NCBI RefSeq assembly: GCF_026151205.1
Contig: NC_087072.1
Span: 16,073,669 to 16,137,668, forward strand
Origin: Bolinopsis microptera
Lineage: Eukaryota; Ctenophora; Tentaculata; Lobata; Bolinopsidae
Direction: 5' to 3'
DNA length: 64,000 bases
The notes below the pieces were generated by a model. That model was given only the letters and a program-made list of their open reading frames with translations, did no database searches and had not been told where the DNA came from. This document shows positions 1 through 30,709 of this stretch, one piece after another (position 1 is the first letter of the stretch; each line of letters begins with the position of its first letter). Position numbers and translations under genes: made by a program.

Positions 1-932
1 ACGGGTGATACTCGTAAAATATTTGTTTCAAATATTAGGACCGTCATATATCAGGACCGTCGACGAGTCCAACTCGGCGCGCGTCCTGGTAGGTTATAAA
101 CCTACCAGGATTATAACCTTGATTACTCCATGCATTGCATCGCGCGATATTTAATTATATATGATCCAAATTTGCGCGGCCCACAAAATATTTTAATATG
201 TAATCGTAAGTATATCATTAATAATATATAGCTTTGCTCATGCAAAATTGATTAATTGTTAACGATAATTACTTGTCATACGTTGTATGACCCGCCGCGC
301 ACGAAGTGCGCGGCTCCCCCTGTATCGTCGAAGACGATATAGTGAAGCGACAGTGGGGGTCACCACGTGATACAAATAATTACATAATTAACATAAATAA
401 CATAATATCATAATAAAGGTTTTCATGATCATGTTCTAACATTTTTATTTTACGTATCATGTACATACAATTGTTGCTTTAACCAAAGCCCTCTCGCTTG
501 CAGTATATAGCGCGAGACCGCCGAAACAATTAGAACGTCACCAGTCACGCAGTACGCGTCGCACAGTACCAAGTACGCGTCACGCGGTACGCGTATATAG
601 ATGGCTATGTGAAATACAATTGTGCGCTGCATGATAAATAAAATAAACATTTTACAAATATGAATAACATCATTCAAAACATAACACCTCATCAAAATGA
701 CAATGTTAAATTAGTTAGTAGTTTGATCATTGTTAATGGTCTGGCCCGGCGCGCGATACTTCGTAGCACTTTCGAGAAGAAAGCGGCGCGCGATACTTCC
801 TAGAAATTTAGACGAGTAACATCCTTAAAGTTAGCAAGTAATACACCTGTAGTTTTATAACCTACCAGGACGCGCACCGAGTTGGACTCAAATATTTTAC
901 GGAACAATTATTTTACAAGTATCACCCGTTAA
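1..932. mobile_element. TTAA-flanked foldback/MITE element, family A
   Basis: Both ends carry the same roughly 80-bp inverted repeat. The left end reads ACGGGTGATACTCGTAAAAT and the right end is its complement, finishing at a TTAA (929-932). The window starts inside the left TTAA. Each terminal repeat carries a TCCTGGTAGGTT / AACCTACCAGGA palindrome (about 85-111 on the left). A hairpin-forming segment with CCGCGCAC/GTGCGCGG arms lies near 293-323. No transposase reading frame is visible, so this is non-autonomous. Constant TTAA ends in several copies (see 35.6-37.3 kb) suggest piggyBac-type mobilisation; that assignment is inference. Confidence 0.75.
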
Positions 933-1970
933 GTATAATACAATAATATTTTTATCGGGCGAAATTGAAAGCCCCGACACAGCCGTTGCTCTAACCAGAG
1001 CCCTATCGCTTGCAGTATAGCGCGCAACCGCGACCGTCACGCAGTACGCCTATACACATGGCTATGTGAAATACAGCCGCGCACTCGTGCGCGGCGGGTC
1101 TAGAACGTGTGACAAACCCAATCCTAACCAACAAATAAAATGGGATGGATCCATTTGAGTGTTTACCAGTCACCTAGTATATTATATCTCGACTCAAATC
1201 TTGTTTAAAGCTATGATAGCTATACTATATAGAGCTGGAAAAGTTTGAAATTGTTAATAAATTTGTATGTTAATTATTTATCGATTAACTTACAATATTC
1301 CCTTGCATTGCAATAGTATTCATAATTTTATTGATCTGTTACTCGCTAATTCTGTTAAACTTATACATATGATGTATTAGTAAAGTTAGACCTTAATTTG
1401 AAATTTCAAACTGCAGTACAATTTGTGATTCGTAGCAGATAAAGTTTCGCCACAGTTGTACTGCTTCGAATGTACCCCCTCCGCCGACCTGATAAAATGA
1501 TTGATGATGGGTTGGGCAGCGTCTGTCACAATTGTTTCAAATTATCAAAAAAAGATCTCCTATCCGACCTCCTATCCGACCTCCGTCTGTAGTAAATTGC
1601 TTTCTCAGATTAACTTTAATAACCTCATTTGTATATGGTATGATCTGTGATAACTAAATAGTTTTTCTCCAATAGTCACTGGTATGTGGTAGATTTTTTT
1701 TCTTAAAAGTGGAAATATATAATGTTAACAGCTGTTGTGCAAAGTTTTAATTCAAGTTAGTATGTCTGATTATCGACTGCTTCATCTTGATATCAATAGT
1801 TGATAGATTAAGTGGTATATAGTTGCCTTCACGTACCAGTAGGATACGAGTAGTGATCCTGAATTTTGAAAAGGTCACTCAAACAATTAAGTGGTATCGT
1901 ATATGGACACGTTCATTGAAGTTTGAGGATATTGGTAAATATTAGTGACTCTACTGAATGGCACGATGAT
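933..1970. other. Intergenic; fragment of family A, otherwise nothing recognised
   Basis: Positions 985-1100 repeat, in diverged form, a segment of the element at about 484-610 (a CTTGCAGTATA...GCGCG block followed by ATGGCTATGTGAAATACA). The remainder to 1970 is AT-rich, with no coding signal, RNA gene or clear repeat. Confidence 0.5.
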
Positions 1971-4900
1971 GTAAAATGTGTCACACTATGAAACTATATA
2001 AACCCTCTAACCCTAAGATAATCGTTTCATCCTCTAGATAAACTTTGTCGCATAACGATATCTTTATCAGACGATTAGATATCGCTTAAATGCGGCCGGC
2101 AGTGAGTTGTAAACTTTGTCACACTATAAAAACGTGACGGAGTTTATATGGACCCCTTGTTGCCGTGTTTGACCAAATTTTCGAATTTCCAATTCATATA
2201 ATAGCTGTATATGACTATTATCTACATATTTAGCGACTTTTTTCCTTAAATGGTAGCACCATGTAAACTCCGTCACACATTTAAGAAATTTATATGAGGG
2301 ATGTTTATGACATCCTGACAAGAAATGCCGAATAGTCTAGCATTATTTTGTGAGCTGAATGTGTTTGGAATTGTTCACATATTTCATTGTTATAGGCAAA
2401 TACAAATACAGAAGGCAGAAAAAGGTAAATTTAGTCACATAAAGTTGTATGATATCTCAACATGTGTGAAATTGAGTAAATATTAGTATACCAACTTAAA
2501 CACCCTATATTACGTATTATGGATCAATTAGCAATATTTCAACCATACGCCGGTCATATAAATTATTATATGGAAGTGATATGTTAACATTGGATAAATT
2601 TCAACACCTGAACAGGGTACAAATTTGTAAATTTCGTCACAAAAAAAAATCATAATTTTATTTGCTCCGTGTTGGCAAAATAACTAATTTATCGACAAAG
2701 TGATGGTGATAAAGTAACATTATATACTAATTGAGGTATGATTCTTCAAAATAGGGGCAAGAAATGTAAATTTCGTCACATCAGCCATTGCATTAGTTAG
2801 ATAGATTTTCTTTCATATCAACTGCCCTTATTATAGTTGGAATGGATTTATACAGGAATAATTGAAACCCATGCCCATTTTTCATCAAATTGTAATTATA
2901 CTGTTGGGGCAGGAAAAGTAAATTTCGTCACATTTCGGTAAATTAGTGATATCAAACTCAGCATTGTTAAACTTGGGTTCTGATTTGCTGAAAAATAACC
3001 TACCAATAATTCCTGGAAGAATATTGAATTCTAATCGGGGTATGGTTCTTCAAAATAGGGTCAAGAAATGTAAATTTCGTCACATACGTCATTGTAAAAT
3101 GTAGATACATTTTCTTTCACATCAATAGTCCTAATTATAGTTTGAAATGATTAATTCAGAGATAAAGGAAATATAGAAACCCATGCCCATTTTTTATAAC
3201 ATTGAAATTATACTTTTGGGGCAGGAAAAGTGAATTTCGTCACATTTCGGTAACTTAGTATAATTAAACTCAGAATTGTCAAACTTGAGTTCTGATGATC
3301 TGCTGAATAATAACCTACTAATAATTCCTGGAAGAATATTGAATTCTAATCGGGGTATGGTTCTTCAAAATAGGGTCAAGAAATGCAAATTTTGTCACAT
3401 ACGTCATTGTAAAATTTAGATACACTTTCTTTCACATCAACAGTCCTAATTATAGTTTGAAATGATTAATTCAGAGATAAGGAAATATAGAAACTCATGC
3501 CCATTTTTCATCACATTGAAATTATACTGTTGGGGCAGGAAAAGTGAATTTCGTCACATTTCGGTAACTTAGTAAAATTAAACTCAGAATTGTTAAACTT
3601 GAGTTCTGATTTGCTGAATAATAAACTACTAATAATTCCTGGAAGAATATTGAATTCTAATCGAGGCATGTTTCTTCAAAATAGGGTCAAGAAATGTAAA
3701 TTTCGTCACATCAGCCATTGCATTAGTTAGATAGATTTTCTTTCATATCAACTGCCCTTATTATTATTGTGACAATTTTTACATCAACTGCCCTTAACTT
3801 GAATCAGCTCTATCCGTGCATCGTCCTTATATACAGTTTTCCCGCCTTCCAAACCTAAATCAGATATAAATGATTTCGGCAATTCACCCAAAATTTTAAA
3901 TTCCATATAATGTGACAGAATTTACATCATTTCCCAATAAGTGCATGTATTTTCTAACTTTTCAAAACAACATATTTTAGGGCTATGATTGGTAGAAGAA
4001 CCATCAAATAATGAGTTGAAAGGGTTTTGAGGACACCTCACAGTAGAAAAGAGGTATCGTATTCTGAGTGTGACAAAGTTTACGAAATATTGCCTTAAAA
4101 CCGTTTGATCCCTGCCCTTTAGCCAAATGTTGTATCATAATTGTTAGAATGACCTAATCTACTATATTTTAAACCAAAAAATGCTAATTGGGCAGCTATG
4201 GTTAACACAGTCACAAAAATGTGACATTTTTTACATTATAGTGCCTAAAAACAATAAATTGTATTTCTGAGCCGTGTATATGGAAGTATGGGTCACGTGG
4301 CTAATGTCCAGAACTTCTGAACACGCTATTTTTTTTGGTTTACCAATATCCTTAAACTTCAACATGAACGTGTCCATTTACGATTTCGTATCATTTTGTG
4401 ACGATGTTTACATCAACTGCCCTATATACTTCAATCAACTGTATCTGTGTATCGTCCTCATATAGAGTTTTCCCGCCTTCCAAACCAAAATCAGATATAA
4501 ATGATTTCGGAAATTCACCCAGAATTTCAAATTCCATATAATGTGACAGAATTTACATCATTTCCCAATAGCCAAGTGCATGTATTTGTTAACTTTTCAA
4601 AACAACATATTTTAGGGCTATGATTGGCAGAAAAACTATCAAATAATGAGTTGAAAGGGTTTTGAGGACACCTCACAGTAGAAAAGAGGTCTCGTATTCT
4701 GAGTGTGACAAAGTTTACGAAATGTTGCCTTAAAGCCGTTCGATCACTGCCCTTTAGGCCTACATTGTCTCATAATTGTTAGATTGACCTAATCTACTAT
4801 ATTTTAGACCAAAAAATGCTAATTGGGCAGCTATGGTAAACAATGTCACAAAAATGTGACATTTTTTACATAATAGTGCCTAAAAGCAATACATTTTATT

Positions 4901-5065
4901 TTTGAGCAGTGCATATGGGAGTATGGGTCACGTGGCTAATGTTTAGAACTTATGAACACGCTAGATTAATATATGTTAAAATTAAGCCACTATCGTCAAA
5001 AACGCTGTTTTAGAAATTTACCAATTTCCTCAAACTTCAATGAACGTGTCCATATAGTTCTCTCC
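1971..5065. repeat. Satellite-like array with a motif every ~153 bp that reverses orientation
   Basis: A short motif, consensus GTAAATTTCGTCACA, occurs 12 times in forward orientation, beginning at 1971, 2109, 2263, 2425, 2627, 2766, 2918, 3070, 3230, 3385, 3544 and 3696. It then occurs eight times as its reverse complement (TGTGACnnnnTTTAC), beginning at 3769, 3911, 4069, 4220, 4397, 4542, 4704 and 4855. Most spacings are 138-164 bp. Between motifs there are higher-order repeats: about 310-bp units at 2720-3720 and two about 630-bp units from 3780 to about 5065. No credible reading frame is present. Confidence 0.8.
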
Positions 5066-6787
5066 TTGATATGCGAAGAAGCTGTTGCAGCTAATACCTT
5101 TCGTGTTGCCCACGGGGACATGAAGAATAATTATGTACAGAAAGCAAAATTAATGATAAAAGCTCAGTTCATAATTGCATTGATCACAATTGAATTAACT
5201 AAAAATTCGGATCAGCGGAAGGGACCCTTACTGGTCATTGTAAATACAAGTTACAACTACCTGTAACATTAATGTGTCAGATCAATCGGACGAATTTGGC
5301 ATTTGCATTTCCGAGGACTATCATAATATTGTAGATGTTACAAAACATTTGAACTACTTCTGGACAGGGAAAATGAAACTTCCACCAATTGTCAAACCTA
5401 TTTTACACAGATTTTCCGTTCACAACCCCCTACAAGTAAGTAAGTAAGTAAGTAAGTACAAAGAAGGTGTAATATTCTTATTGACCAAAATGTGTCTTCC
5501 AAATCTATGGATTGGTAAAATTACATAATGGTGGCATACAGTTTTTTTAAATCTTGGGAAAAGACTTTGAGGGTGTGAAAGTTACTCTGATATATCATGT
5601 ATTTTTGGACACTGATTTGGAATCACCGCATGACGTAGGATAAAAATACCTCCCTGAGGAATAATTGGCAAAGAATTGTTTTGGTCTAGTAAAACACAAA
5701 TCGGATTGTGTATGGTAAGGGTTGTGGTTAATGTTGTGGTGAGCCATATATTGTTGGCACAGTTCCCCTTAAGAGTATACCCTCTAGGCATATTGTTGGG
5801 AAATCTCTTAAAAAATAAACTGCATAAAAATAACATTATTCATTAATATGCATCTGAGTGCATCGGATGGAATGCCAGTTAAATTTGCATTTATAATCGG
5901 TAAAGCAATGGGACATTTTACACAGCTTAAGTAACTTTAAAGTGTGGTCTGGCACACAAGTCACTAACAGGCTGGTAATATTTCTGGTGGATTCACTGAA
6001 ATTGAAGGAGAGTAAGAAAGGGCATTGAAATTAACCCTTCATCTTAGTTCAATGCCATAGGAGCTGTTCCATTAAAAATTTGTTGATTGCATTTTTCTCG
6101 GAGACAAAAAAATTGTTGCAAATTTGGGTTTCATCTTGTTATATATTTTATTGTAACTTTGAGTTTAATTTGAGCATAATTTGTCGTTGTGTTATCAATT
6201 AATCGTTGATTAAAATTTTTGATGGATTGATTTTAAATTTTTTAGTATTATTCTTTACAATGCTTCAAGATACAGGTTAGAGATGCTAGAAACTAAATCC
6301 CTAATCTGAAGTTTTAAGCAAATAGTCAGTTTTAATTCCCTTATTGTCCAAATCTTTTCCCTCTATGGACAGTAAGATACTGTTATGCCAATTCTAGGTA
6401 CTCCATGATTAAACATGAAGTTGTTATATAGCATTTCATTTTTGAGGAAACCGTATCTATTACTCAATAATTAATTTTTTTAAATGTTCGGCTCAGGTCA
6501 ACCCCCACACTTCAAATAGTGATTAAGATTCAATAAGACATGTTCCGTTGATGACTAGCCTAAGATTAATCCATTGTTTATTCTAGGTTAAGATATGGCA
6601 ATAACTGAGGTACACAGGATTTCTCCACTTATACTATTAATATTATGTGAGTAATAAAATAATTTTCGATTATTGTTAAACCAATTTACTGACATTATTT
6701 GACGACTATCTTTTCGTGAAATCAGAACATTTTTGCAACACGTACATTTTACTTTGAATATTGATATTGAATTGATCTTTTCCACAG
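5066..6787. other. Non-coding stretch upstream of the PLXDC-like exons
   Basis: AT-rich sequence with a short (AAGT)n run near 5435-5456. The first exon of the PLXDC-like gene, expected to encode a signal peptide and to end in phase 1, should lie here or farther upstream. I could not identify it with confidence. Confidence 0.4.
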
Positions 6788-23916
<17,129 letters not shown>

Positions 23917-24395
23917 TATCATGATAGGGACTAGAATGTTCTAAAATTTTCTGCCGATCTATATAAGATATAGGATGAGATGTATGATTATCCTGTGAGA
24001 AGAGTAAAGAAGTAGGTGAAATGTATGAAGATGAGGTAGGATGTGACGAGAAAGAAGAGGATGATGGATTTATCTGTGGTATGAGGTGACGAAATATTGA
24101 GACAACAAACTGAAGCGAGACGTGTGTCAATATTCGAGCCGATTGAGATAATTTAACACTAAATGACTGATGATTTATGCAATCTGATTTATTTCGTTTG
24201 ATACATAATTTATTTTTATATGTCTTATTCTGCACAATTTTTTACTGCACATGATGAACCATTTATTTTCTTATGTATACATTCATCCTTGAATTTTACC
24301 GCAAGACTACAATGACGAATATTTTTTCTTTTCTTCGAGTTTCTTCGTTACGATGCTATTGTTGAAGAGGACTACATTTATCTAACTATTGAGTT

Positions 24396-24546
24396 AGGGG
24401 CCAACATAATATTACGTAATCACTGAGGGGAGGAGGATGGTTCTGAATGATTACGCTAATGTAATTTATTCACTACAGGTATGTTGTTTGTAGCTACAAC
24501 GGGGTCTAAAAATGGCCAAAAAGTGATTACGTAATATGTGAACGAG
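24396..24546. mobile_element. MITE family B, diverged copy
   Basis: The ends are inverted repeats built on ATATTACGTAATCAC / GTGATTACGTAATAT. The same ends, better conserved, occur at 43349-43520. Short, non-coding. Confidence 0.7.
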
Positions 24547-25151
24547 TATAACTATAATAGAGATGGAGCATACTAAATCTGGGCTGCACAAGTTAGCAGA
24601 CTTACTGTAGTCCTCGAATAAAACCAGGGCACATTCTTGCAAGTAAAGTAACGTCTCGCTTGTAAACCTACAATGTGGTTTGGGAGGTTGACATTATAGT
24701 GGTCCTGCAATTTTTATAACAGTGTGTTCAAATATATGATATATTGTTTGACCACATGACGTGACGATAAAAAACTCGAGTAAGTTTATGATGATGATGA
24801 TATGTTTATTCTTTTTATTATTGTCTTTTACCGTCCTGATGTAATAACACACATGTAAATGGATAAATGTATCATACCGCAACACAGAGAGTTTTATTTA
24901 CTCCCACCTACAAAAGGGTCGAGTGTATGAAATTGTGGGCTGTGGATAAGAACAGCTGCACTGGCTTTGTTGTGAAATGTTCCTGTGAACTGGCAATTCG
25001 TTATGGGAGTTAACTAATTACAAATTATTTTGACATACACCGAATCACAGAATGTTAAGTCATTGAAAGTCTTTTTAATATCTCCTTTTTATGCTTGCAG
25101 CTGCATTTTGATGGTTCATGGCACTGCGCGGAATTATAATTAGGAAGATTA

Positions 25152-25511
25152 TGGGCCATCTACTTAGGACGTCCGCCAAAATCGCAGATTTTCAGACCAC
25201 CCCTCCCACTGTCCAGGTGTGTCCGAATTTTCAAAACCTCCCCCGGACGTCCGGATTTCCAGCTAATAAAACCAACTCAAATTCATTGTTAATAAAATGT
25301 GTAGTTACTTAAAATAGACAATAATACATTTAGTGTCGAACAATTTCAGTACAGTTACATTTAAGTACTTGTTCAAAATACAGGGATCTAAACTTACAGA
25401 GTAATTAGTGTCAAAGAGTTGAAATAAATGGGACTTTTTCGTTAATTCTGCCAAAACGTCCGGATTTGTCCGAAATTCCAATTTGCCGGACGTCCTAAGT
25501 AGATGGCCCCT
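25152..25511. mobile_element. MITE family C, copy 1
   Basis: Terminal inverted repeats GGGCCATCTACTTAGGACGT and its complement bound about 360 bp. Internal sequence (TAAAACCAACTCAAATTCAT, GACTTTTTCGTTAATTCTGC) is shared with the copy at 36115-36423. Confidence 0.8.
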
Positions 25512-26495
25512 TAGTAAGTTTCGATCCCTACCTAGGCTATACCTGGGCTATACAGATGGTATGATTTATGAAGGTGGTCATGAACGATACACTCCATCAT
25601 AACGATTACAATTCATGCAGCAGCAACAAGCCCACCAGAAAAGAGGAGTCCTGGTAACTGGCATGTTCAGGCCAATTTCATATTACTTTCATGCACATCA
25701 CTATGGGTCCTGTAAATAACTATTAACTGGATTTTCGACACGCTGGCCCCCACTGAGATGTACACAAGTTATGGGACCTGCCCCAAAATCATGATAAAAT
25801 CCGGCTGGTTGGAACGCGCGAACTTGAAATTGTGATAAAATTTTGCCAACGCTTCCAAAACAAAGATTAATTAAGGAAGCGCGCGCCGTAAACCATGCTT
25901 TCTCGCGCGGCCAGTTCAGTATGCAAGACGATGTGAATATTTAGCTGGAATGATGCCAGATTCAGTTACAGAATGTCTGATGCTTGCTTGTTATGTTGCA
26001 AGGGCGTGTTCATGATTGTCCTACAACAAGCAACACAAGGATTTTTCATTTCATGACATGTGACGCCAGGCTATTTTCCTGAATTACTTTTGATCGAAAC
26101 AAATCGACAATTGATACAATAATTGTTTTGTCACAATGGAGAATTTAAAACAAGTTAACAAGAAAATTTAGCTAAGAAATGTCTCATTATCAAAATATCA
26201 CTTCAATTGTATCCAAAACACACACGTCTAATTTGGCAAGTATCGGAAACTTTGGCCTATTTAAATCACGTACAAGATTCATAAATACAATGTATTGTAA
26301 TGAGGAACGTTGTCATGAGTTTAAAGAAAATCAGCAGTCAAATGAAGTATCCACGAAATTTTTGTTCAAATATTAATCATGTGAAATTTAGGATAGGCGT
26401 ACGTTCAATTCGGATAGATATCACTATAAGTTATTTCACTTCTTGAAAAAAGAATCTATCATATATTCAAATTTCTCCGATACTGAATTTCACTT

Positions 26496-29400
26496 TCAGT
26501 CGTACGCGTAATCCCCTGCGTACTCCCCGTGGGTATTAACGTACGTGCCACTATGTGATCTCTGCCGCTCCATTTCAATTTCAAAATCTAGTGTGCTGTC
26601 CCTGCGCAAGAAGCTATCCAGATCGCGATCGGCCGAAGTAGACATACTAGAGCTAACGTAAATAGGTCCCGAACCACCCTCTTCAACTTCTTCTATCCTC
26701 CTCTGATAGTCGCTCTCTGTGCGTGGGATACTCTCACAGAAGCTGGAACCGATGGTTGAGCCCTGGGAGTCCAGGCGAGTAGTGTGGCTGAAGGAGTCTA
26801 ATCTGTCGCTGCCTACGATACCACATGTACTGCTGGCTATGGAGTAATTTCGGGTGTTGCAGACTTCAGCTTCTTTCCGACCTGGAGAAGAACCAGTTTT
26901 CATGTTGTTTTATGGTAAACAATCTTAAACTAAGATCAAACCAAATTGGATCGTTTAATCAATATTTATATATCTTAAAATTGCATTGCCATAAATGCAT
27001 TGAAAATATCATTCATTATGTCTCCCAAACCTGTGTTGATGGGACAGTAGTAAGGGGTAGACATGGCTGCGGGGGGTACGACATCAGTCATACTGTCCTG
27101 TTTGTCAGGTCTGTCAGGTACTCTGGAGGATATGGACCCGAGTGAGGGCCGGCATGTGTACCTCAGCGACTGACTGCTCAGAGGTGCGTTAGCTGAAGGA
27201 AGAAGTAGTGTTATTGATAGAGAAATAGTTCAGTATGATGTTATCTATAATATTTGTCTGTGAGCATTCTGACATTGTTGCCGATGTTCTGTTAAACAAA
27301 CCGTTCAGAAGACAGGGGTGCAATATCTCAATGTAATGGAGAATGTCGAAAGGTTACGGTTACTTTCATGTAACAACTACAACGTTTTGAGTTCTTTGCT
27401 AATACTGTTATAAACTTAATTAACACAGAAATACGTGTACATTTGCAATTAACATCATAACTTCCAGGATGATAATGCAGCAATATCATGCTAGGTTATT
27501 CTCGCATTGGGCTACTCAAATTTAAGTTTAAGAATAATACACATGATAGGACAGTCGCTGTAAGGTGTAAGATATAGCTTATAGTTGATCTATGAGAGCA
27601 ATGTATTCTGTACGGAAAGCACCGTAGAACAAAATCTTGGCAATATAAGTACTTCTGGACCACCCTGTATAACTACATGCAAATTCGAACATGACGGCCC
27701 TTTCCCATCTTCACGGTTAATGATCATGTTAGATGGAAATTTTCCACAGAAGCTATGTGTTATTACGAAAAACTCAATCACAACTGCAGGTACATCAACC
27801 TACATAATATATCATGCTGCAACATAAACCATGCAAAAGTCACGACCATGCTAAGCCACAACAATGCTTTGAGTGAACCATGCGAGTAATCTCACTGATA
27901 AAGTATCAGTACCGCTTTCAGTTTCAGGTTCTTCTTCGATCTCTTCAAATACTTGTGAAGCTCGGTCGATGAAGCTCGGTGAAGTTCGGTCCGCCACTAT
28001 TTTTGGTTTTCGTATCACAACTGCACAAAAATCACAAAATATTAAAAAGCAAGATATCTGCATACGAATCAGACAATAAAAAACAAGTTAGGCCGGAAAA
28101 CAAAGGAGAGACCTATTAATAGCATAATTATCTGGGCACGTTGGAAATGGTAGCACAGACCGAAATAAAATAGTGGAATTTACGTTATATTATATATATT
28201 ATCTAAGAAGAATCTCCGAACATGCAAGGACCTACGATAAGTGTCCTCAGATTTCCCGAAGTATAAACCAGGTTCAAATTCGCAGAGGGACTGACGAGCA
28301 GGACGACTAGCAGCACTATCATTCCGTCCACGATTACCAATTTGATCCTCCGATTGTGCCCTTTTGAAGCTAGTGTACTTCTTGTGCTCAAACTTGTAGG
28401 TAAATGTAGGGGAGGGTGTGGGGGAGTCTTGTGCAACCGGGGAGAGTAAGGGAGAGGAGGGCATTTCAGGCTGGAGGCTGTACCGGGCTTTAGCACCACG
28501 GTTTTTCAGGTATTCGCTAGGTAGGTCTATCATGGGCAGGAAAAGGAGATGTTTTAAGTTTAAAGAATATCCAAGGGATGCGATATTCTCAGGATAAGAA
28601 ACGATATACATATTATTGATGAAGATTAATGATTAGAATTTTTTAACGACTCAATAGCTATAAAAAAATCTATAGATCTGTTAGTAGACAGATAAAGTTT
28701 AAAATTACATTTTCTCTCCGGGCCGGGTCGAAGAAGGACCGGACTGTTTCTTTGCTGGGGGCTGGGAGTGGGTGATCTCAAGAGCTCATCAATCATGTCA
28801 TCACTGTCATAACACTCACTGGGCATTCTAATACGGTGATTTGGATTGACTCTATGCATAACTGGCGTCTTCTGGAGTGACATGGTGCTCACCGGCAACG
28901 CTGTAAAAATAGAGTTGAGGATTAATTTTTTTCACTTACGCCTACGGCGAATCAAATCATCCCTATCATCGAACTTTCCCACCATAAAGACAATCATGAT
29001 TAAATTCTGAACGAAGGAAAATTCTGTAACTATACATGCCACAACGATATTACGAAAACATACTTATATGGTATATAAGGCACCCCACCCCAGAGGGAGC
29101 ACGATCGCCTCCCTGCACCCCCGGTACACTTACTCAAACTTAATCCCACTGATCCAAGCGGTCGACTCTCCTCGTATGAGTACGCTTCTCGGCACCCTAT
29201 GTTGTTTTTGTCCGCGTTAGCACAGCAGCTCCATTTATCTCTCTTGTAGTGGCCCGGGTGGTACTGTGACTGCATCCGGTGATCGTTATACGCCGAACAA
29301 ACTGCAACAAAATGTGACATTTATTGATATGACACGTACCTTATGATCGTGTAACAGACGTATATGCATATATTTTCATAGCATGCACCGCACCCTTACT

Positions 29401-30699
29401 CATACTACGCATATTTAAACCATAAATTTCCACAGATTTATAAATTCCAAAATGCGTTGCACTATTTTCTGTAGATTAACACAGCTGTAGAGCAGATTCG
29501 CAGAAAACACCCGCCCAATTCCCGCAGCTGATTCTACTCAAGAGATAATTTGGAGTTGTACTCACGTTTTCTTACGTGGATCTTCCATGATTCTCTCATG
29601 TCGTGATCCTTGGCTTGGATATACAGATGAAACATCTTCCCTTTTTCCAAATACCCTACCTGCAGCACGGAATATACAGTCAATCACCATTAAACATAAT
29701 TAAAACATAATTAAAACATAATTAAAACATAATTAAAACATAATTAAAATATAATTAAAACATAATTAAAACACAATTAAAACATAATTAAAACATAATT
29801 AAAACTTTGACTCTATATCCACAGTTATTCACCATGGATTTGTTTGTTATTAAATAGTTTTTCATAAATTTTTGGATTTAGATTAATTCGATGTAATGGG
29901 TCCAAGTTACTGCGGACATAGTTCACTATGTGTTTACCGTGTTTGGGTGCCCATCATATTTTACAGATGGGGGCGATATTTTGAACGATTCTATTTTATA
30001 TTCATCTATTGCTGTACTCTGTAAAATTTGAAAAGTATTTAATAAAAACATAATTAAAACATAGTTAAAACATAATTACAGGCTCTAATAATGTAGTTTT
30101 ACGAAGAACTCAAGCCTCATATTGCATGTTTTCCTGCGCGTGTCCAAATGCAACATATAATTAGAACATAAGATGAAATATTGTCAAACAAATTAAAGAC
30201 CATAATGATATAAAATAAACTAATATTAAATGAGCTGACTTAGTTAATAGAGATATAAGTGTGCACTGTGCACCTGAAAGACGTGGGGGCGGTTAAAGGA
30301 GCATTCCTCAACGTCCTCACAGATCTTGATACCCATCACACTCACGCTACCACGTGTCTGGAGTAGTTTAACAGTCAATATTAACATTTTATAAACACTA
30401 GTTTAACAGTCAATATTAACATTTTATAAACACTTTTATTTAATAATTGATTTGGGTGGTTCTGATTAAACTTATCAACGTAATTCCTTGGCCAACTTTT
30501 AGGCTGATAGATAAATTGGGAACATTAAGTCTACCTGTTTTCCATCTTTACTTTTGTATACCAGCTGATGCTTGTACAGAACGAACATTCTTGTCTGGAA
30601 CTTGGCGACGGTTGTGGCTTTCTTCATCATTCGTCTCTTCTGCATCTCATCTTGAATTATTGGTGGCAGCACTTTGGTGGCTGCTGCCATTTTGCTCAT
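26496..30699 (-). CDS. PH domain + BTK zinc motif protein without kinase domain
   Basis: Nine minus-strand exons: 30699-30535, 30357-30274, 29659-29566, 29301-29134, 28900-28709, 28526-28236, 28020-27913, 27192-27031 and 26881-26496 (stop); about 549 residues. Residues ~27-114 form a PH domain (basic FQTRMFVLYKHQLVYKS start, FQVGYL core, W in the last helix). Residues 129-151 are a BTK motif with H129, C140, C141 and C151, at exactly the H-x10-CC-x9-C spacing of Tec kinases. The remaining ~380 residues are low-complexity, rich in Ser/Pro, with acidic stretches and tyrosines, including a YVN (Y535, a possible Grb2 SH2 site) near the C terminus. No SH3, SH2, kinase or RasGAP domain follows. A phosphoinositide-binding membrane adaptor is inferred. 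The start lies just after a splice acceptor, so a 5' UTR exon is likely. The exon 7-8 junction is the least certain: an alternative pair is donor after 27896 with acceptor at 27169. Confidence 0.85.
29689..29806. repeat. AATTAAAACAT tandem repeat
   Basis: About ten 11-bp units with one or two substitutions, in the intron before the third PH-BTK exon. A three-unit echo lies at about 30043-30078. Confidence 0.9.
30364..30436. repeat. 36-bp direct duplication
   Basis: TAGTTTAACAGTCAATATTA and the following 16 bases occur twice head-to-tail, just outside the second coding exon of the PH-BTK gene. Confidence 0.85.
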
Positions 30700-30709
30700 G
30701 CTCTTCTTG

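Larger units (their letters stand above)
23917..26495. other. Convergent intergenic region between PLXDC-like and PH-BTK genes
   Basis: The two genes converge on this 2.6-kb stretch. It contains two MITEs (24396-24546 and 25152-25511) and otherwise AT-rich sequence, with no supported gene. Confidence 0.6.

Noticed and set aside
1971-4869. CRISPR array or clustered RNA genes
   Set aside because: The motif is short and diverged, the spacers are themselves repeated, and the orientation switches. It fits a satellite or transposon better.
4973-5266. 97-codon open frame
   Set aside because: It starts inside the phased repeat array and shows no domain or signal peptide. I considered it as the missing PLXDC first exon, but it has no hydrophobic leader.
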